Positions 1 to 8,124 of a stretch of DNA of 64,000 bases are shown piece after piece (the first letter of the stretch is position 1; every line of letters starts with the position of its first letter). The notes under the pieces were generated by a model. The model did not search any database and had not been told where the DNA came from. It saw only the letters and a program-made list of their open reading frames with translations. The position numbers and the translations under genes were made by a program. Source of the DNA: Algirhabdus cladophorae (GTDB taxonomy: Bacteria > Pseudomonadota > Alphaproteobacteria > Rhodobacterales > Rhodobacteraceae); the NCBI RefSeq assembly GCF_044772865.1, contig NZ_CP173029.1:682001-746000 (forward strand), read 5' to 3'.

Positions 1-531
1 GCTGACGTTGGTGCGAAATAGGGTTTGGTCAATAATGGAGGCTTGCCCTTCGTTGAGCTGATAGAGGCCATTACCCGTACGAATACGCATCAACGCATCG
101 CTAAAGCTTTGACTATCTTGAATATTTTGTGGTGCTCCAACGGACCTGATCGCTGTGGGGAGGGTGATATGATAGCGCAGATCGTCGGTGTTGGTCAGGA
201 TATCCGCAAGCGGCTTCGTGCTGCTAATTGCATAGAAACTGGGGGCTGCGTCTATCTCGACTGATGCGGCATTGGCCCAGATCCCCATGATCCGGTCCTT
301 TCGGTAGACCGTGGCGGGCAAACTCGGGCCGCGCACGGTAATGATGACATCAAGGGGCGCATCGGCCGCGGTTGGGCCCTCGTGTTTGATCGCGCCAAAG
401 ACCAAAATTTGGCTGCCATCAAAGTTAACGGTGATCGCCACTTCGTCTTCGGAGAGGCCCAAGACAAGCTTTTGTGCGCCTGCAGTGACGGGCAGGATTA
501 ACAGGCAAATAACGGCTATAAATCGCAGCAT
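1..531 (-). CDS. TIGR02186-like membrane/periplasmic protein (3' end outside window)
   Basis: The visible 177 residues begin with a hydrophobic signal sequence (MLRFIAVICLLILPVTAGA) followed by a beta-rich, probably periplasmic region. The sequence and its position directly behind a TauE/SafE permease fit the TIGR02186 family of alphaproteobacterial proteins, which usually end in a C-terminal membrane helix; that end lies outside the window. The ATG at 531 follows the TauE/SafE stop by one nucleotide (TGA-T-ATG), so the two genes are almost certainly translationally coupled and may act together, perhaps in sulfur-compound export. The function of the family is unknown. The family call is from memory of its sequence pattern, not from a search. 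Confidence 0.7.
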   Translation of the reverse strand, partial: MLRFIAVICLLILPVTAGAQKLVLGLSEDEVAITVNFDGSQILVFGAIKHEGPTAADAPLDVIITVRGPSLPATVYRKDRIMGIWANAASVEIDAAPSFYAISSTKPLADILTNTDDLRYHITLPTAIRSVGAPQNIQDSQSFSDALMRIRTGNGLYQLNEGQASIIDQTLFRTNVS

Positions 532-532
532 A

Positions 533-1444
533 TCAGTGTCCCCCTGCGCCGATTGAGAACACTTCGGAGGGTTGCAACAGCAAGTCCAGCGCCAGTTTTC
601 CGCAGACGGCCAGCACCATAATCGCCAAAAGAATGCGCAATTGCTCGGCTTTCATTTTGACGCCAATGCGGGTGCCGATCTGGGCCCCGATGACGCCACC
701 GACCAGCAGCAATACGGCCAGTATGATATCGACGGTATAGTTCGTCGTGGCGTGCAACATGGTGGTGAAAGCTGTCACAAAGATAATCTGAAACAGCGAT
801 GTGCCAACGACAACTTTGGTGGGCATCCCCAGTAGGTAAATCATCGCAGGCACCATAATAAAGCCGCCACCGACGCCCATAATGGCCGCCAAAACGCCAA
901 CGACAACGCCAACGACGATTGGCGGAATGACCGAGATATAAAGGCCGGACACGCGAAATTTCATCTTGAACGGAAGCGCGTGGATCCAGTTGTGTTTCTT
1001 GCGTTTGGGGGCGGCGGCGCGCTTTGTAGCGCGGATGGCGTTGAGCGACTCGATAAACATCAGCCCGCCGATCACGCCGAGGAACACCACGTAGCACAAT
1101 TTGACCAACAGATCGACTTGGCCTGCCGCCTTGAGATAGTTGAATAGAACCACACCTAGGGCTGCGCCGACCAAGCCGCCGATCAGCAGGACAGTGCCCA
1201 TGCGCAGATCAACAGTTTTGCGTTTGAAATGGGCCAGCACGCCCGAAAAGGAGGAGGCCACGATTTGGTTGGCCTCGGTTGCTACGGCGACAGCAGGTGG
1301 GATGCCGATAAAGAACAAAAGTGGCGTCATCAAAAATCCGCCGCCTACGCCGAACATGCCGGACAAAATGCCCACAATTCCGCCCAAGCCCAGCAACAAG
1401 AAGGCATTGACCGAAACTTCGGCGATAGGCAGGTAAATTTGCAT
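533..1444 (-). CDS. TauE/SafE family sulfite/anion exporter permease
   Basis: A 303-residue integral membrane protein with about eight predicted helices. It shows the internal duplication typical of TauE/SafE proteins: a glycine-rich GMFGVGGGFLMTP motif near residue 30 and a second copy, AIMGVGGGFIMVP, around residue 190, separated by a basic cytoplasmic loop (RATKRAAAPKRKKH). Family members export sulfite, sulfoacetate or related organosulfur anions; the substrate here cannot be read from sequence. It is coupled by a 1-nt gap to the downstream TIGR02186-like gene. The ATG start is followed by a plausible short periplasmic N-terminus. Confidence 0.9.
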   Translation of the reverse strand: MQIYLPIAEVSVNAFLLLGLGGIVGILSGMFGVGGGFLMTPLLFFIGIPPAVAVATEANQIVASSFSGVLAHFKRKTVDLRMGTVLLIGGLVGAALGVVLFNYLKAAGQVDLLVKLCYVVFLGVIGGLMFIESLNAIRATKRAAAPKRKKHNWIHALPFKMKFRVSGLYISVIPPIVVGVVVGVLAAIMGVGGGFIMVPAMIYLLGMPTKVVVGTSLFQIIFVTAFTTMLHATTNYTVDIILAVLLLVGGVIGAQIGTRIGVKMKAEQLRILLAIMVLAVCGKLALDLLLQPSEVFSIGAGGH

Positions 1445-1546
1445 GGGGCAGGGTCTTTCTAGGCTTGTTCGCTGCCTACGCCTGCTTGGTTAAAATGCCT
1501 AGAGGGCGGGGTGCGACAAATCGGAACAATTGCCGCCGAATGCGTC

Positions 1547-2515
1547 CTAGCGTTCCTTGACGTAGGGCTGGCCGCCTGCGCGCGGTGGAATGGCCTTGCC
1601 GACAAATCCAGCAAGGATCACCACGGTTAGGATGAAGGGTAGGGCCTCGAGCAATTGCGCCTGCACTTTGAATTGGAACACGGCTTCGATGATGTCGGGG
1701 CGTAGGGACATTGCCTGCAAAAAGCCAAACAACAGGCAGGCATACAGGGCATACCATGGCCGCCATTTGGCAAAGATCAGGGCGGCAAGGGCGATAAACC
1801 CACGACCCGCGCTCATGTCTTTGACAAAGCCCGCTTGCAACGCGGTGGCCAAGTAAGCCCCTGCAATACCACATAAAACGCCGCAAATTAGGACGGACGC
1901 ATAGCGCAGACCTACGACCGATACACCGGCGGTATCCACGGCTTCGGGGTTTTCCCCCACAGCGCGCAACCGCAGGCCAAAGCGTGTGCGAAACAGCAGC
2001 CACCATGTGGCGGGCACAAAGGCCAGTGCCACGTAAACAAGGATCGTATGGCCCGAGATAAGTTCCGCGTAAACCGGTCCGATAAACGGCACGCCGGACA
2101 GACTGTCTGCAAAGGGCAGGGTGATGGTTTCAAAGCGTGCGTTGTCTATCAAAGCAGGGGTGCGGCCGCCTTGGCCGAACCAGTTTTGAGACACCACAAC
2201 CGTAAGTCCAGCTGCCAGAAAGTTTATAGCCACGCCACTGATCAATTGGTTGCCGCGAAAGGTGATCGAGGCCAGCCCGTGGACCACGGATAAAACCACG
2301 GAGGCGCCGATGCCGGCAAGCAGCCCAATCCACGCAGATCCGGTCACATAAGCCACGCCGGCACTGAGGAAAGCGGCACCCAACATCTTGCCCTCAAGGC
2401 CGATGTCAAAGATGCCTGCGCGTTCGGAATAGAGACCCGCAAGACAGGCGAGTAACAGAGGGATCGCAAGGCGCACGGTGCTGTCGAGGACCTGCAAGAT
2501 CGACATAAAATCCAT
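1547..2515 (-). CDS. BMP-type nucleoside ABC transporter, permease 2 (YufQ-like)
   Basis: A 322-residue inner-membrane permease of the BPD_transp_2 family, with about eight to ten hydrophobic segments. The motif ERAGIFDIGLEGKMLGAA (about residues 30-47) is the signature seen in the smaller permease of PnrA/YufN-type nucleoside transporters. It ends the operon of BMP binding protein, ATPase and two permeases. Its ATG lies 3 nt behind the stop of the other permease. Nearby intergenic bases 1445-1546 separate it from the TauE/SafE gene and show no clear terminator. Confidence 0.93.
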   Translation of the reverse strand: MDFMSILQVLDSTVRLAIPLLLACLAGLYSERAGIFDIGLEGKMLGAAFLSAGVAYVTGSAWIGLLAGIGASVVLSVVHGLASITFRGNQLISGVAINFLAAGLTVVVSQNWFGQGGRTPALIDNARFETITLPFADSLSGVPFIGPVYAELISGHTILVYVALAFVPATWWLLFRTRFGLRLRAVGENPEAVDTAGVSVVGLRYASVLICGVLCGIAGAYLATALQAGFVKDMSAGRGFIALAALIFAKWRPWYALYACLLFGFLQAMSLRPDIIEAVFQFKVQAQLLEALPFILTVVILAGFVGKAIPPRAGGQPYVKER

Positions 2516-2518
2516 GGT

Positions 2519-3619
2519 CTAACCTCCCGCCTTGTTGCGTCGCATGGCAAGAAACATCTTTTCCAGTGGCATGCGGATCATGTTGTCCAACGCACCAGTG
2601 AACAGGATCACCAGTGCTTGGATCACGATGACCATTTCGCGTGGGATTTTTGTCCAAAGACCCAGTTCGGCCCCGCCTTGGTAGAGAAAGCCGAACAGCA
2701 ATGCGGCCAGTAGAACTCCAAAGGGGTGCGACCTGCCCATCAGGGCAACGGCGATCCCGATAAAGCCTGCGCCCTCGACGCTGTTGAGGACAAGGCGTTC
2801 GGCCTCGCCCATGACGTTGTTGATGGCCATCATACCGGCCAGTCCGCCTGAGATCAGCATCGAGACGACGATGATTTTTGTGGGGCTGATGCCTGCGTAT
2901 TTCGCAGCAGATTCCGAATGCCCGAAGGCGCGGATCTCATAGCCCAGACGCGTGCGCCAAATCAGGACCCAGACCAAAAGGCAGGCCAGAAGGGCGATGA
3001 TAAAGGTGATATTGGCAGGCGCTGCTTTGGAAAAGGAAATACCAAAGGGGGCCAGAACGTCATGCAGGGTTGGCAAATGCGTGGCCTCGGGGAACTTGCC
3101 TGTGGCCGGTTCCATAGCGCCCTTGGGTTTGAGCGGGCCCACCAGTACGTAGTTCAGCAAAGAGGCTGCGATAAAGTTGAACATGATCGTGGTGATCACG
3201 ATATGGCTGCCGCGCTTGGCCTGAAGATAGGCGGGGATCAACGCCCAGAGCGCGCCAAACGCCGCCCCAGAGACGATTGCGCCCAGCAATGCCAGCGTCC
3301 AGTGCGGCCAGGGTACAAAGAGGCAGACAATCGCCACACCCAAGCCGCCCAAGGCCGCCTGACCTTCGCCACCAATGTTGAATTGCGCGGCATGAAAAGC
3401 CACGGCCACAGCCAATCCTGTGAAGATAAAATTGGTCGCATAATAAAGCGTATAGCCCCAGCCATAGGTCGACCCCAAGGCGCCCGTGACCATCAGATTG
3501 ATCGCAGCCACGGGATCTTGGCCCGAGGCAAGCACCATCAGACCCGACAGGATCGCGGCCATGATCAGTCCCACCAGCGGGATCAGGATCACATCAGCCC
3601 ATTTTGGCAAAACGTCCAT
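2519..3619 (-). CDS. BMP-type nucleoside ABC transporter, permease 1 (YufP-like)
   Basis: A 366-residue BPD_transp_2 family permease with about ten hydrophobic segments; the FNIGGEGQAALGGLG motif (about residues 80-95) marks the larger permease of the PnrA/YufNOPQ class. It pairs with the second permease to form the membrane channel for a nucleoside or purine/pyrimidine-type substrate. The gene starts immediately behind the ATPase stop (TAA at 3620-3622, ATG at 3617-3619), so the two are coupled. Confidence 0.93.
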   Translation of the reverse strand: MDVLPKWADVILIPLVGLIMAAILSGLMVLASGQDPVAAINLMVTGALGSTYGWGYTLYYATNFIFTGLAVAVAFHAAQFNIGGEGQAALGGLGVAIVCLFVPWPHWTLALLGAIVSGAAFGALWALIPAYLQAKRGSHIVITTIMFNFIAASLLNYVLVGPLKPKGAMEPATGKFPEATHLPTLHDVLAPFGISFSKAAPANITFIIALLACLLVWVLIWRTRLGYEIRAFGHSESAAKYAGISPTKIIVVSMLISGGLAGMMAINNVMGEAERLVLNSVEGAGFIGIAVALMGRSHPFGVLLAALLFGFLYQGGAELGLWTKIPREMVIVIQALVILFTGALDNMIRMPLEKMFLAMRRNKAGG

Positions 3620-5158
3620 TTATGCAGCCTTCCCGGTCATGCCTGCCATCAGCAGACCCAGTTCTTTTTCATCGGTTTGATCAGGCAGGCGTTCGCCCAT
3701 GATCTGGCCGTCAAACATCACAGCGATCCGGTCGCTCAGTGCGAGGATTTCCTCGAGTTCGACGCTGACCAACAAGATCGCTTTGCCTTGGTCGCGCAGG
3801 GCCACGATTTGTTGGTGGATAAATTCAATCGCGCCGATATCGACGCCGCGCGTAGGCTGGCCGATCAACAGAAGGTCTGGGTTACGCTCGATCTCGCGGG
3901 CCAGCACGATCTTTTGCTGGTTGCCGCCCGAAAACGACTTAGCCGCCAGTTTTGGATTGGGCGGGCGGACATCAAATCGTTCCATCTTTTCAGTGGTATC
4001 GGCCCGCAAAGCTGCATTGTTCATCAGCAAGGCATTGCGGTTGTATTTGGCGTCGTGGTGGTAGCCAAAACCGGTGTTTTCCCAAGCGGTGTAAGGCATG
4101 ATCAGCCCCTCGCGCTGACGGTCCTCGGGCACATGGGCGATGCCCCGATTGCGCCGACTTTGCCCATCAGACAGCTTACCGGTTAGGTCAATTGCATCAC
4201 CGTTCAGCAAAACTACGCCGTTGCCAGACTGGATGCCGCCAAGCACCTCCAGCAATTCAGATTGGCCGTTGCCTGCCACGCCTGCGATGCCCAGAATTTC
4301 GCCAGCGCGCACTTGCAGCGAGATATCCTTGAGGCGCTTGACCCCTTGGTCATCGGTGACGGACAGGTTTTGCACGTCTAGGATCAAATCCCCCACCTTG
4401 GGGGCCGTTTTTTCCACCCGCAGCAGAACTTTGCGCCCGACCATCAGTTCGGCCAGCTCTTGGGGTGACGTGTCGGCGGTTTTGACCGTTGCGGTCATTT
4501 CACCGCGTCGCATCACGCTGACGGTGTCGGTGATTTCCATGATTTCGCGCAGTTTATGGGTGATCAGGATGATCGTCTTGCCCTCTTCGCGCAGACGTCC
4601 AAGGATGCGGAATAACTGATCCGCCTCAGACGGGGTCAACACGCCCGTAGGTTCGTCGAGGATCAGAATGTCGGCTTGCCGGTACAGCGCCTTGAGGATT
4701 TCGACCCGCTGCTGCATGCCGACGCCAATATCTTGGATCAGGGCATCTGGATCGATGTTCAACTCATATTCTGCGGCCAGATCGACCAATTGTTTGCGTG
4801 CCTTGCGCAGGGACGGCCCCAGTTTCCAGCCGTCTTCGGCCCCGAGGACCACATTTTCCAAAACACTAAAGTTTTCAACCAGCTTGAAGTGCTGGAATAC
4901 CATGCCGATGCCCGCCGCAATCGCGGCTTGGCTGTCGGGAATGGCGGTTTTGGTGCCAGAGATAAATACATCGCCTTTGTCGGCTTTGTAAAATCCGTAA
5001 AGGATCGACATTAGCGTCGATTTGCCCGCGCCATTTTCACCGATAATACCATGGATTGTTCCGGGCATTACTCGGATCGAAATGTCCTTGTTGGCCTGCA
5101 CCGGCCCAAATGCTTTGGAGATCCCAACCAGTTCGATTGCGGGGGCGATATCAGACAT
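3620..5158 (-). CDS. BMP-type nucleoside ABC transporter, double ATPase (YufO-like)
   Basis: A 512-residue cytoplasmic protein with two ABC domains. The first has Walker A GENGAGKST (about residues 40-48) and Walker B ILILDEPTG (about 159-167), but its signature is degenerate (IGVGMQQRVE). The second has a degenerate Walker A (AGVAGNGQSELL) and an intact signature SFSGGNQQKIVLARE (about 410). This complementary degeneracy is normal for the sugar/nucleoside double-ATPase family. It is separated from the upstream BMP gene by 69 nt that hold a strong stem-loop. Confidence 0.95.
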   Translation of the reverse strand: MSDIAPAIELVGISKAFGPVQANKDISIRVMPGTIHGIIGENGAGKSTLMSILYGFYKADKGDVFISGTKTAIPDSQAAIAAGIGMVFQHFKLVENFSVLENVVLGAEDGWKLGPSLRKARKQLVDLAAEYELNIDPDALIQDIGVGMQQRVEILKALYRQADILILDEPTGVLTPSEADQLFRILGRLREEGKTIILITHKLREIMEITDTVSVMRRGEMTATVKTADTSPQELAELMVGRKVLLRVEKTAPKVGDLILDVQNLSVTDDQGVKRLKDISLQVRAGEILGIAGVAGNGQSELLEVLGGIQSGNGVVLLNGDAIDLTGKLSDGQSRRNRGIAHVPEDRQREGLIMPYTAWENTGFGYHHDAKYNRNALLMNNAALRADTTEKMERFDVRPPNPKLAAKSFSGGNQQKIVLAREIERNPDLLLIGQPTRGVDIGAIEFIHQQIVALRDQGKAILLVSVELEEILALSDRIAVMFDGQIMGERLPDQTDEKELGLLMAGMTGKAA

Positions 5159-5186
5159 AAAGCGCGCCTAGAAAAAGAAAGAGAAA

Positions 5187-5214
5187 GGGCCGCGCAAGAT
5201 ACTCTGCGCGGCCC
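5187..5214 (-). terminator. Intra-operon stem-loop between BMP gene and ATPase
   Basis: A perfect 10-bp GC-rich stem (GGGCCGCGCA at 5187-5196 paired with 5205-5214) with an 8-nt loop, followed on the minus strand by a pyrimidine-rich TTTCTCTTTCTTTTTC. It sits just after the binding-protein stop. Such elements commonly act as partial terminators or 3'-end protectors that give more binding protein than ATPase and permease; that role is inferred. Confidence 0.75.
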
Positions 5215-5227
5215 AAATTGTTTGTGT

Positions 5228-6223
5228 TTAGAAGTTCAAAGCAGGGCAGGTCTCATCGGACATATAGTCGTGGACCATCAACTCGCCGGACACGATTTTT
5301 GCCGAGGCTTCGTCAACCATTGCTTTCATTTCGGCCGACACCAAGGAGGCATTGTTTTCGTCCAATGCGTAACCAACGCCGTCATTTGCAAGGCCCATCA
5401 CGTTAAAGCCTGCTTCCATATCTACGCCATCTTTGAACGCGTTATAAACCGCGTTATCGACCCGTTTCATCATAGATGTCAGAACCTTACCCGGGTGCAG
5501 GTAGTTTTGGTTGCTGTCCACACCGATGGAAAGGATCCCCTCGTCTGCGGCTGTTTGCAAAACGCCAACGCCTGTGCCGCCAGCGGCAGCATAGACCACG
5601 TCAGAGCCTTGGCTGATCTGGGCCTTGGTCAGTTCGGACCCTTTTACCGGATCGTTCCAAGCAGCAGGTGTTGTGCCTGTCATGTTGGCAATCACATTGA
5701 TGTCTGGATTGGCTGCTTTGGCACCTTGGGCATAGCCGCAAGCAAATTTGCGGATCAGTGGGATGTCCATGCCGCCGATAAAGGACACAGCACCGGTTTT
5801 GGACGCTTGGGCGGCCATCATGCCCACCAAGAAGCTGCCTTCGTGCTCGTTAAATACAACCGAGCGCACGTTGGGCTGGTCGACGACCATGTCGATGATG
5901 GCAAATTTCGTGTCAGGGTAGTCTGCCGCGACCTCGCTGAGGGCCGAGGCAAAGGCGAAACCTGCCATTACAATCGGGTTTGCACCAGATTCCGCAAAGC
6001 GGCGCAGGGCCTGTTCGCGTTGGGCGTCGGATGTCAGTTCTACTTCGGCAAAGTTGCCGCCAGTTTCTTCGGCCCAACGGGTGGCGCCATTGAATGCAGC
6101 CTCGTTAAAGGATTTGTCGAACTTGCCGCCCAGATCAAAGATGATCGCAGGGTCAGCCGCGGCTGCGCCAACGGTCAAGGCAAGGGCGCTGGCTGCACCG
6201 AAGAGTGATTTCATAAGGGTCAT
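5228..6223 (-). CDS. BMP family substrate-binding protein (nucleoside/purine ABC transporter)
   Basis: A 331-residue secreted binding protein of the Bmp/PnrA family. An N-terminal signal peptide (MTLMKSLFGAASALALTVGAAA) is followed by the family's start (DPAIIFDLGGKFDKSFNEAAF), with the conserved aromatic/Asp ligand contacts typical of nucleoside binders. There is no lipobox Cys, so it should be a free periplasmic protein. ATG at 6223 is preceded by GGGAG at good distance; a second ATG three codons in is possible. It heads the minus-strand ABC operon and is the nearest gene to the promoter at 6320-6348. Confidence 0.93.
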   Translation of the reverse strand: MTLMKSLFGAASALALTVGAAAADPAIIFDLGGKFDKSFNEAAFNGATRWAEETGGNFAEVELTSDAQREQALRRFAESGANPIVMAGFAFASALSEVAADYPDTKFAIIDMVVDQPNVRSVVFNEHEGSFLVGMMAAQASKTGAVSFIGGMDIPLIRKFACGYAQGAKAANPDINVIANMTGTTPAAWNDPVKGSELTKAQISQGSDVVYAAAGGTGVGVLQTAADEGILSIGVDSNQNYLHPGKVLTSMMKRVDNAVYNAFKDGVDMEAGFNVMGLANDGVGYALDENNASLVSAEMKAMVDEASAKIVSGELMVHDYMSDETCPALNF

Positions 6224-6319
6224 AGGGGTCTCCCAAGGTTGTTATCTGAGAGGTCGGTCGCGGATCGCGCACCTGTCACCCCCCAGCGAGCAGGTTGATC
6301 TTGGTCAGATCATTGCTTG

Positions 6320-6348
6320 ATTAGGCCTTGATGGGCGGCAAGGGTCAA
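6320..6348 (-). promoter_or_regulatory. Predicted sigma-70 promoter of the first BMP operon
   Basis: On the minus strand TTGACC (6348-6343) is followed after 17 nt by CCTAAT (6325-6320). This leaves a leader of roughly 90 nt before the BMP start. The leader can form several hairpins: GATCT/AGATC near 6293-6310, and two overlapping stems (ACCTG/CAGGT and GGTgCGCG/CGCGACC) that would exclude each other. I do not recognise a known riboswitch. Confidence 0.45.
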
Positions 6349-6402
6349 CCGCTTTTTGCCTATGGAATGGGTGGTTTTCTGTTGAATGCTCAGAACTTAG
6401 CC

Positions 6403-6816
6403 TTACGGACGCAAGGTCAGCGTCTTTTCTAGCAACAGCGCATCGATCCGGCTGCCCTCTGGGGTGCGGTAATAATCGCGCCGCAGCCCAGATTCGCGGT
6501 ACCCGTTAGAGGTGTAAAGCGCCCGGGCGGCCCTATTGTTTGCAGCGACCTCGAGAAACACGGTGTGGATATCGGGGTGTGCATCGATAGCTGCCAGCAG
6601 GGTGCGTGCCAAACCGCGGCGGCGGTGGTTGGGATCTGTGGCCAAGGTCAGAATTTCCGCCTCGCCCGCGATGCAGCGGATCAAGGCAAAGCTGTGGTCC
6701 AAAACGATACTGCGCACCAAGGGCGCGCTGGTTTGCTGGGCAAATTCCTGCGCGGTCCAAGGTCGGGGTGTTTCAAAGCACAAGGCGTGCAGTTGCGCCA
6801 TTTCCAGCGGGGTCAT
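6403..6816 (-). CDS. rimI: Ribosomal-protein alanine N-acetyltransferase RimI (GNAT)
   Basis: A 137-residue single-domain GNAT enzyme. The acetyl-CoA pyrophosphate loop is visible as ATDPNHRRRGLARTLL (about residues 63-78), followed by the RimI-like FLEVAANNRAARALYTSNGY. RimI acetylates the N-terminal alanine of ribosomal protein S18, and many alphaproteobacterial RimI-like proteins sit beside tsaB, as here. The same frame is open much further upstream, through tsaB, but the start MTPLEMAQLH at 6816 is chosen because it lies one nucleotide past the tsaB stop (TGA-C-ATG) and gives the usual length. Confidence 0.9.
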   Translation of the reverse strand: MTPLEMAQLHALCFETPRPWTAQEFAQQTSAPLVRSIVLDHSFALIRCIAGEAEILTLATDPNHRRRGLARTLLAAIDAHPDIHTVFLEVAANNRAARALYTSNGYRESGLRRDYYRTPEGSRIDALLLEKTLTLRP

Positions 6817-6817
6817 G

Positions 6818-7420
6818 TCATACCGCGTCCGGTAGAATTTTAGGCGGCAGGTCACGGGGCGGTGCGGCATCCGGTTGGCGCACATATAGCGGCTTGGGGC
6901 GCGGTTGATCCGACAGGGGCGCTGCCACCCGCGCAATGGCTTGGGCAATCGGATAGGCGGGGCGGTGGCCCAATCCCGCCCCAAAAACCGGGGCATCGGT
7001 GGGGATGTCGGCCTCTTGGCCCATGACGATTTGGGGGTCGGCCCCATGGGCGCCTTGCCAATAACAGGTGCCACCGCGTGCCTCGACCAGTCCGTAACAG
7101 GGGGTGTTTTGCCCGAAAGTGGCGGCTTGCAGGGCCGAGACGCCCACGGCCGGGATCCCGAGGCCAAGGGCCAACCCCCTGGCCGCTGCAACAGAGATGC
7201 GGATGCCGGTAAAGTTTCCGGGGCCCGTGCCCACAGCAATTTTTGTCAGGTCAGACCATGCCAGATTGGCGAACTGCAGTTGTTCGGTCAGCAGATCCAT
7301 CAGTCGTTCGGCCTGACCTTTGGTCATCGGCTCATGGGCTGTGGTCAACAGGTTTTGGCCGCCTGCATCCATAATACAGGCGGTGCAATAAGCCCCGGAG
7401 GTGTCAAAGGCGAGGATCAC
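6818..7420 (-). CDS. tsaB: tRNA threonylcarbamoyladenosine biosynthesis protein TsaB
   Basis: A 200-residue ASKHA-fold protein. It begins with the family start MILAFDTSGAYCTACI and contains VGTGPGNFTGIRISVAAARG (about residues 63-82), the TsaB hallmark. TsaB is the scaffold partner of TsaD in forming t6A at position 37 of ANN-decoding tRNAs. It lies between an Nfu-type gene and rimI on the same strand, an order common in Rhodobacteraceae. The start is 12 nt downstream of the Nfu stop. Confidence 0.95.
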   Translation of the reverse strand: MILAFDTSGAYCTACIMDAGGQNLLTTAHEPMTKGQAERLMDLLTEQLQFANLAWSDLTKIAVGTGPGNFTGIRISVAAARGLALGLGIPAVGVSALQAATFGQNTPCYGLVEARGGTCYWQGAHGADPQIVMGQEADIPTDAPVFGAGLGHRPAYPIAQAIARVAAPLSDQPRPKPLYVRQPDAAPPRDLPPKILPDAV

Positions 7421-7432
7421 GGGGTGGTGCGG

Positions 7433-7996
7433 TTAGGCCGCGACAGGACGGACTTCCACCACTTCTGGGATGTAATGGCGCAACAGGTTTTCGATGCCCA
7501 TCTTCAGGGTGAGCGTCGAGGACGGGCATCCCGCACAAGCGCCTTGCATGTGCAGATAGACCACACCGCGCTCGAACCCGTGAAAGGTGATATCGCCGCC
7601 ATCTTGGGCCACGGCTGGGCGCACGCGGGTGTCCAGCAATTCTTTGATTTGTCCCACAATTTCAGCATCTTCGCCAGTATGTTCGGCGTGGCCAGAGGCA
7701 GGTTTTGTGCCTTCGGCCATGACAGGCGCACCGGATTGGTAATGTTCCATGATCGCGCCCAGAATAGCGGGTTTGATATGGTCCCATTCAGCAGCGTCGG
7801 CTTTGGTAACCGTGACGAAGTCTAGTCCAAAGAACACGCCAGTGACGCCTTCAACTGCAAAGATACGGCCCGCAAGCGGAGACTTCTCTGCGGCTTGTGC
7901 ACTGGCGAAATCGGCTGTGCCAACATCCATGACTTCCTGACCCGGCAGGAACTTTAACGTGGCGGGGTTTGGTGTGGATTCTGTCTGAATGAACAT
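7433..7996 (-). CDS. Nfu-type Fe-S cluster carrier (NifU C-terminal domain protein)
   Basis: A 187-residue protein with an Nfu N-terminal domain (starting MFIQTESTPNPATLKFLPG) and a C-terminal NifU domain holding the cluster-binding CxxC (Cys154-A-G-Cys157). Nfu proteins carry [4Fe-4S] clusters to target enzymes. The frame stays open upstream, but the ATG at 7996 has an AAGGAG ribosome site and the family-typical N-terminus, so the longer reading is rejected. A promoter and an Irr-like iron box lie directly upstream, suggesting iron-responsive control. Confidence 0.95.
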   Translation of the reverse strand: MFIQTESTPNPATLKFLPGQEVMDVGTADFASAQAAEKSPLAGRIFAVEGVTGVFFGLDFVTVTKADAAEWDHIKPAILGAIMEHYQSGAPVMAEGTKPASGHAEHTGEDAEIVGQIKELLDTRVRPAVAQDGGDITFHGFERGVVYLHMQGACAGCPSSTLTLKMGIENLLRHYIPEVVEVRPVAA

Positions 7997-8020
7997 CGCG
8001 GAGCTCCTTAAGTTGATCCA

Positions 8021-8049
8021 GATATGCGATTGAGGTGGCCTGATGTCAA
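8021..8049 (-). promoter_or_regulatory. Predicted sigma-70 promoter of the Nfu gene
   Basis: On the minus strand a consensus TTGACA (8049-8044) is followed after exactly 17 nt by CATATC (8026-8021). The start codon lies about 25 nt past the -10 element. The Irr-like palindrome begins only 2 nt upstream of the -35 box, so a bound regulator would touch RNA polymerase. Confidence 0.6.
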
Positions 8050-8051
8050 GT

Positions 8052-8068
8052 TTTAGAATTATTCTAAG
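8052..8068. promoter_or_regulatory. Irr-type iron control element upstream of Nfu gene
   Basis: The bases TTTAGAA-TTA-TTCTAAG match the alphaproteobacterial Irr box (TTTAGAA-N3-TTCTAAA) at all but the last position, and include a perfect 15-base interrupted palindrome. Irr is the haem-sensing Fur-family regulator of Rhizobiales and Rhodobacterales and commonly controls Fe-S and haem genes. Position next to the -35 box of an Fe-S carrier gene supports function. Confidence 0.65.
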
Positions 8069-8074
8069 AAATGA

Positions 8075-8111
8075 TTTTTGGGGCTTTGCCCCAAGCCCCA
8101 AGGTATTTGAC
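8075..8111. repeat. REP-like GC palindrome (Rhodobacteraceae intergenic type)
   Basis: TTGGGGC (8078-8084) and GCCCCAA (8088-8094) form a 7-bp stem with a TTT loop, followed by a further GCCCC that could pair alternatively. Similar 'GGGGCTxTGCCCCAA' palindromes recur between genes in this family, by recollection. It lies between the EamA stop and the Nfu promoter and could end the EamA transcript, although it has no following T-run on the minus strand. Confidence 0.45.
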
Positions 8112-8124
8112 GACTAAAGACCGC

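Noticed and set aside
2918..4186. 422-codon plus-strand open frame
   Set aside because: Antisense to the permease and ATPase genes of the BMP operon; implausible composition.
5051..6208. 385-codon plus-strand open frame
   Set aside because: Antisense to the BMP protein and crosses an operon boundary.
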